A stretch of 64,000 nt of DNA from Trinickia symbiotica (GTDB lineage: Bacteria; Pseudomonadota; Gammaproteobacteria; Burkholderiales; Burkholderiaceae), in the NCBI RefSeq assembly GCF_002934455.1, contig NZ_PTIR01000008.1, positions 124,001 to 188,000 on the forward strand. The letters run 5' to 3'. Positions 61,884 through 64,000 of this stretch are shown piece by piece (the stretch's first letter is position 1; the number at the start of each line of letters is the position of its first letter). Position numbers and translations under genes: made by a program. The notes beneath the pieces are model-generated. The model ran no database searches, was not told where the DNA came from, and saw nothing but the letters and a program-made list of their open reading frames with translations.

Positions 61884-63553
61884 CGAAAGAGACGGGCGCT
61901 CGGGTACCACGGGCTGTCCGAACGCTCGATCATCCAGCGCCAGCAGGTGTCGAGCCGGTTCATGATCCAGACCGGCTTGCCCATCGCGCCGGCGAGGTGA
62001 GCCGTCGACGTATCGACGGAAATGACGAGATCGAGGTTGTCGACCAATGCGGCCGTGTCGGCGAAATCGATGATCTCACCGGTCCAATCGACGATAGCCT
62101 GGCTTGCTTCGCGGCCCGCGCGCGCGGCTTCGAGCTGCGCGGCGGGCGGCCCCTTCTGCAGGCTGAAGAAACGGACGCCAGGCACATCGATGATCGGGCC
62201 GAGTTGCTCGAACGAGAGCGAGCGCCGCGAGTCGTTTCTGCGCAGCTCCGGTACATGTGGCCGGCTGCCTCCGGCCCAGACGAGCCCGACGTTGAGCTTC
62301 GCATCGTTTCGGGCTCCGTTTTCGGCTTCATCGCCGATTTCGGCAATGCGGGCGCGAAACCGTTCGGACTCCTTCGGATCGGCAAAGAGATAGGGCGTCT
62401 TTGCCGGTATCGTCGATATGTCCGTATGCAACGCCAGTGGCAGGCTCAGAAGGGGGCAGTGGTAGTCGAAGGATGGCAGCGTCTGCCCCGCTTCGACGAG
62501 CTGTGCGACACCTTCGAGTCCCGTGAGTAGCCGCATGAGTTCGGGTTGCACTTCCAGAATGACCTGTGCGCCTTGCCGCGCAACGAGCGCCGCGTAACGG
62601 CAAAACTGCAGCGTGTCGCCAAGGCCTTGCTCCGCATGCAGGAGAATCGTCTTGCCCTCGAGCGGCGCATCGCCAAGCCACAACGGTGCATCGAATGCGC
62701 GCTTGCCCGCCTTGATGCGCTTGCGTTCCCAACGCCATTCGTACTCGGCCCAGCCCGCGTCGAACCGACCCATCTGCAGCAGACAAAGTGCGCGATTCCA
62801 ATGTGTTTCGACGGCATCGGGCCCGAGGGCCAGTGCGCGGTCATAGCAGGCGAGCGCGTCCTCATGTCGGTTCATGTCGATGAACGTGAGGCCCAGATTG
62901 TTCCATGCGTCTGCGAATTCCCCGGACGCCGCGAGCGCGCGTTCATAACTTACTTGCGCGTCCGACGGCCGGTTCATGTCGCTCAATGCGTTGCCGCGGT
63001 TGCTCCAGGCCTCGGCATAGTCGGGGCGCAGCGCGAGCGCCTGGTCGCAGCTCGCGACGGCATCGGCGGGCCGTCCGAGATCGCGCAGCGCGCAGCTGCG
63101 GTTGCTCCACGCCTCGGGAAAATCGGGCTTTCCCGCGATCGCTTTCTCGAAGCTCGCGAGCGCATCGAGCGGACGCTCGAGCGCCGCGAGCGCCATGCCG
63201 CGATTGTTGAGCGCATCGGAAAAGCCCGGCTTCAGCGATAGCGCGCGATTCGCGGCTGCGAGCGCTTCCTCGTGCCGCCCGAGCAAGTTCAGCGCGAACG
63301 AGAGATTGGAATAGAGCGGCGCCTGCGTGGCGTTGATCGAGAGAGCCTGCTTCAGGAGTTCGGCACCTTCCTCGATGCGGCCGGTTTGCAACGACAGTGC
63401 GCCGAGCAACTGCAACGCATCGAAATGGCGCGGACGTTCGGCGAGGATTTCGCGATAGAGCTCCTCAGCATCGGCGAACGCGCCGTTTTGCTGAAGCGCG
63501 ACGGCTTGCTCGAGCAATTTGTCGAGATGTCGCTGTTTGCTGGGCTTGCTCAT
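61805..63553 (-). CDS. TPR-repeat protein with a glycosyltransferase-like (GT9-type) C-terminal domain
   Basis: A 582-residue protein. Residues about 10-270 hold seven or eight tetratricopeptide repeats (e.g. GAFADAEELYREILAERPRHFDALQLLG, GFADAWNNLGLTFIDMNRHEDALACYDRAL). From about 285 the DAPLWLGDAPLEGKTILLHAEQGLGDTLQFCRYAALVARQGAQVILEVQPEL segment begins a GT-B-like domain. NLDLVISVDTSTAHLAGAMGKPVWIMN, the nucleotide-sugar site of heptosyltransferase relatives, is near its end. Such TPR-GT proteins are widespread in proteobacteria, and their acceptors are mostly undefined. The start codon at 63553 is a good ATG. Confidence 0.9.
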   Translation of the reverse strand: MSKPSKQRHLDKLLEQAVALQQNGAFADAEELYREILAERPRHFDALQLLGALSLQTGRIEEGAELLKQALSINATQAPLYSNLSFALNLLGRHEEALAAANRALSLKPGFSDALNNRGMALAALERPLDALASFEKAIAGKPDFPEAWSNRSCALRDLGRPADAVASCDQALALRPDYAEAWSNRGNALSDMNRPSDAQVSYERALAASGEFADAWNNLGLTFIDMNRHEDALACYDRALALGPDAVETHWNRALCLLQMGRFDAGWAEYEWRWERKRIKAGKRAFDAPLWLGDAPLEGKTILLHAEQGLGDTLQFCRYAALVARQGAQVILEVQPELMRLLTGLEGVAQLVEAGQTLPSFDYHCPLLSLPLALHTDISTIPAKTPYLFADPKESERFRARIAEIGDEAENGARNDAKLNVGLVWAGGSRPHVPELRRNDSRRSLSFEQLGPIIDVPGVRFFSLQKGPPAAQLEAARAGREASQAIVDWTGEIIDFADTAALVDNLDLVISVDTSTAHLAGAMGKPVWIMNRLDTCWRWMIERSDSPWYPSARLFRQPALGDWASVIDAVAEALALKSRAS

Positions 63554-63675
63554 GAACCGGGGGCCGCTTGGACTTCTGTGAAGGACATACGTAATCGTAG
63601 TTTTGGGAATATGAGCCGGACCGTCGAGGCCACGTTCATCGGCTGGCGGAACGCGAAGCGTTCTCTAATAGCGCA

Positions 63676-63987
63676 TTAGGAGTTCGTATAGGCGTTACAC
63701 CAACCGGCGGCTGCCACCTGCTTGTTGCCGAAAATGATGCAGCCTCCGTAGGGATCGCCAGACTGGCCCTGAAAGAGCGAGCAGTTGGCGCAAGTCTGTC
63801 CGGGCTTGTACGCCGGAGACGTCGCGACATCGACCTTCGTCGCATCGAGCTTGTAACTGTACTGCTTGGCCTGCGGATCACTTTCATCGAGCTTGAGCGC
63901 GGTATCGGCTAGGACTTGGCGTTGCCAAGTCAGTGCTGAGACGGCGGCGACGCTGCCAATGAGAAAAGTGCGGCGCGATGCTTTCAT
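63676..63987 (-). CDS. hip: high-potential iron-sulfur protein (HiPIP)
   Basis: A 103-residue precursor. The Tat signal (MKASRRTFLIGSVAAVSALTWQRQVLA) exports the folded protein to the periplasm. The mature domain has the four cluster ligands in TCANCSLFQGQ, YGGCIIFGNK and GWCNAYTNS. HiPIPs carry single electrons, often to a cytochrome oxidase or reductase. AGGGAG stands eight bases ahead of the ATG. It is near the right edge of the window, and its upstream neighbour is not visible. Confidence 0.96.
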   Translation of the reverse strand: MKASRRTFLIGSVAAVSALTWQRQVLADTALKLDESDPQAKQYSYKLDATKVDVATSPAYKPGQTCANCSLFQGQSGDPYGGCIIFGNKQVAAAGWCNAYTNS

Positions 63988-64000
63988 GTTGCTACTCCCT

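Noticed and set aside
1-64000. tRNA, rRNA, insertion sequence or integrase genes
   Set aside because: I looked for T-loop-like sequences, transposase or recombinase motifs and found none that hold up.

Overview
The window is high-GC, densely packed and reads as a Burkholderiaceae chromosome (Burkholderia, Paraburkholderia, Trinickia or Caballeronia type). Family signatures supporting this include a BPSS1780-type membrane protein, an aspartate carbamoyltransferase with an N-terminal helix-turn-helix, a HiPIP, an sdhB-like gene, a CheV and many overlapping ATGA/GTGA gene junctions. I see no rRNA, tRNA, CRISPR array, insertion sequence or prophage.

Region by region. 1-1740: the 5' part of an SdhB-like iron-sulfur subunit on the minus strand, divergent from a Zn alcohol dehydrogenase. 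1683-12778: a glycan locus. Eight minus-strand genes run as one operon (GT4, GmhB-like HAD phosphatase, GT9, carbamoyltransferase, GT2, GT9, GT4, UDP-xylose synthase), followed by a divergent GT2 and a PIG-L deacetylase. 12893-19473: cheV, the large helicase lhr with its terminator, and a membrane protein. 19633-25438: ggt, mazEF with a nested-palindrome promoter, and a translationally coupled DUF72-egtB-egtD unit for ergothioneine. 25467-32300: a small secreted repeat protein, an IMPACT-family protein, a LysR regulator with a divergent flavin-binding protein, and cysJ-cysI sulfite reductase.

32301-35924 looks like a small, less GC-rich accessory insert: hipBA with a repeated operator motif, an orphan propeller-like protein and a gene-free stretch. 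35925-41616: a divergent MurA paralogue, an MgtC protein, a Fic remnant, a HAD-phosphatase/P-loop ATPase fusion, a GT4 and a 51-residue DUF3309 protein. 41735-48909: a 2-oxo-acid dehydrogenase operon (E1 alpha, E1 beta, E2), an FtsI-like penicillin-binding protein, a chemoreceptor and a tiny proline-rich protein.

The most interesting segment is 49051-53727 on the minus strand. A promoter with a perfect palindrome just downstream of its -10 precedes a 23-residue peptide gene ending in Met-Gly-Val-Trp. Then follow, tightly spaced or overlapping, a HemN-like radical SAM enzyme, an MFS exporter, an S-adenosylmethionine decarboxylase and a tryptophanyl-tRNA synthetase with a C-terminal extension. 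I infer a ribosomal-peptide or peptide-derived metabolite pathway in which the tryptophan residue is the likely business end and TrpS may provide self-resistance. This is not proven by sequence alone.

53848-58587: a PaoABC-type molybdenum hydroxylase operon with a MocA-like cytidylyltransferase. 58789-63987: pyrB, a tautomerase gene broken by an in-frame stop at codon 6, a DapA-family enzyme, a TPR/GT9-like protein and a HiPIP.
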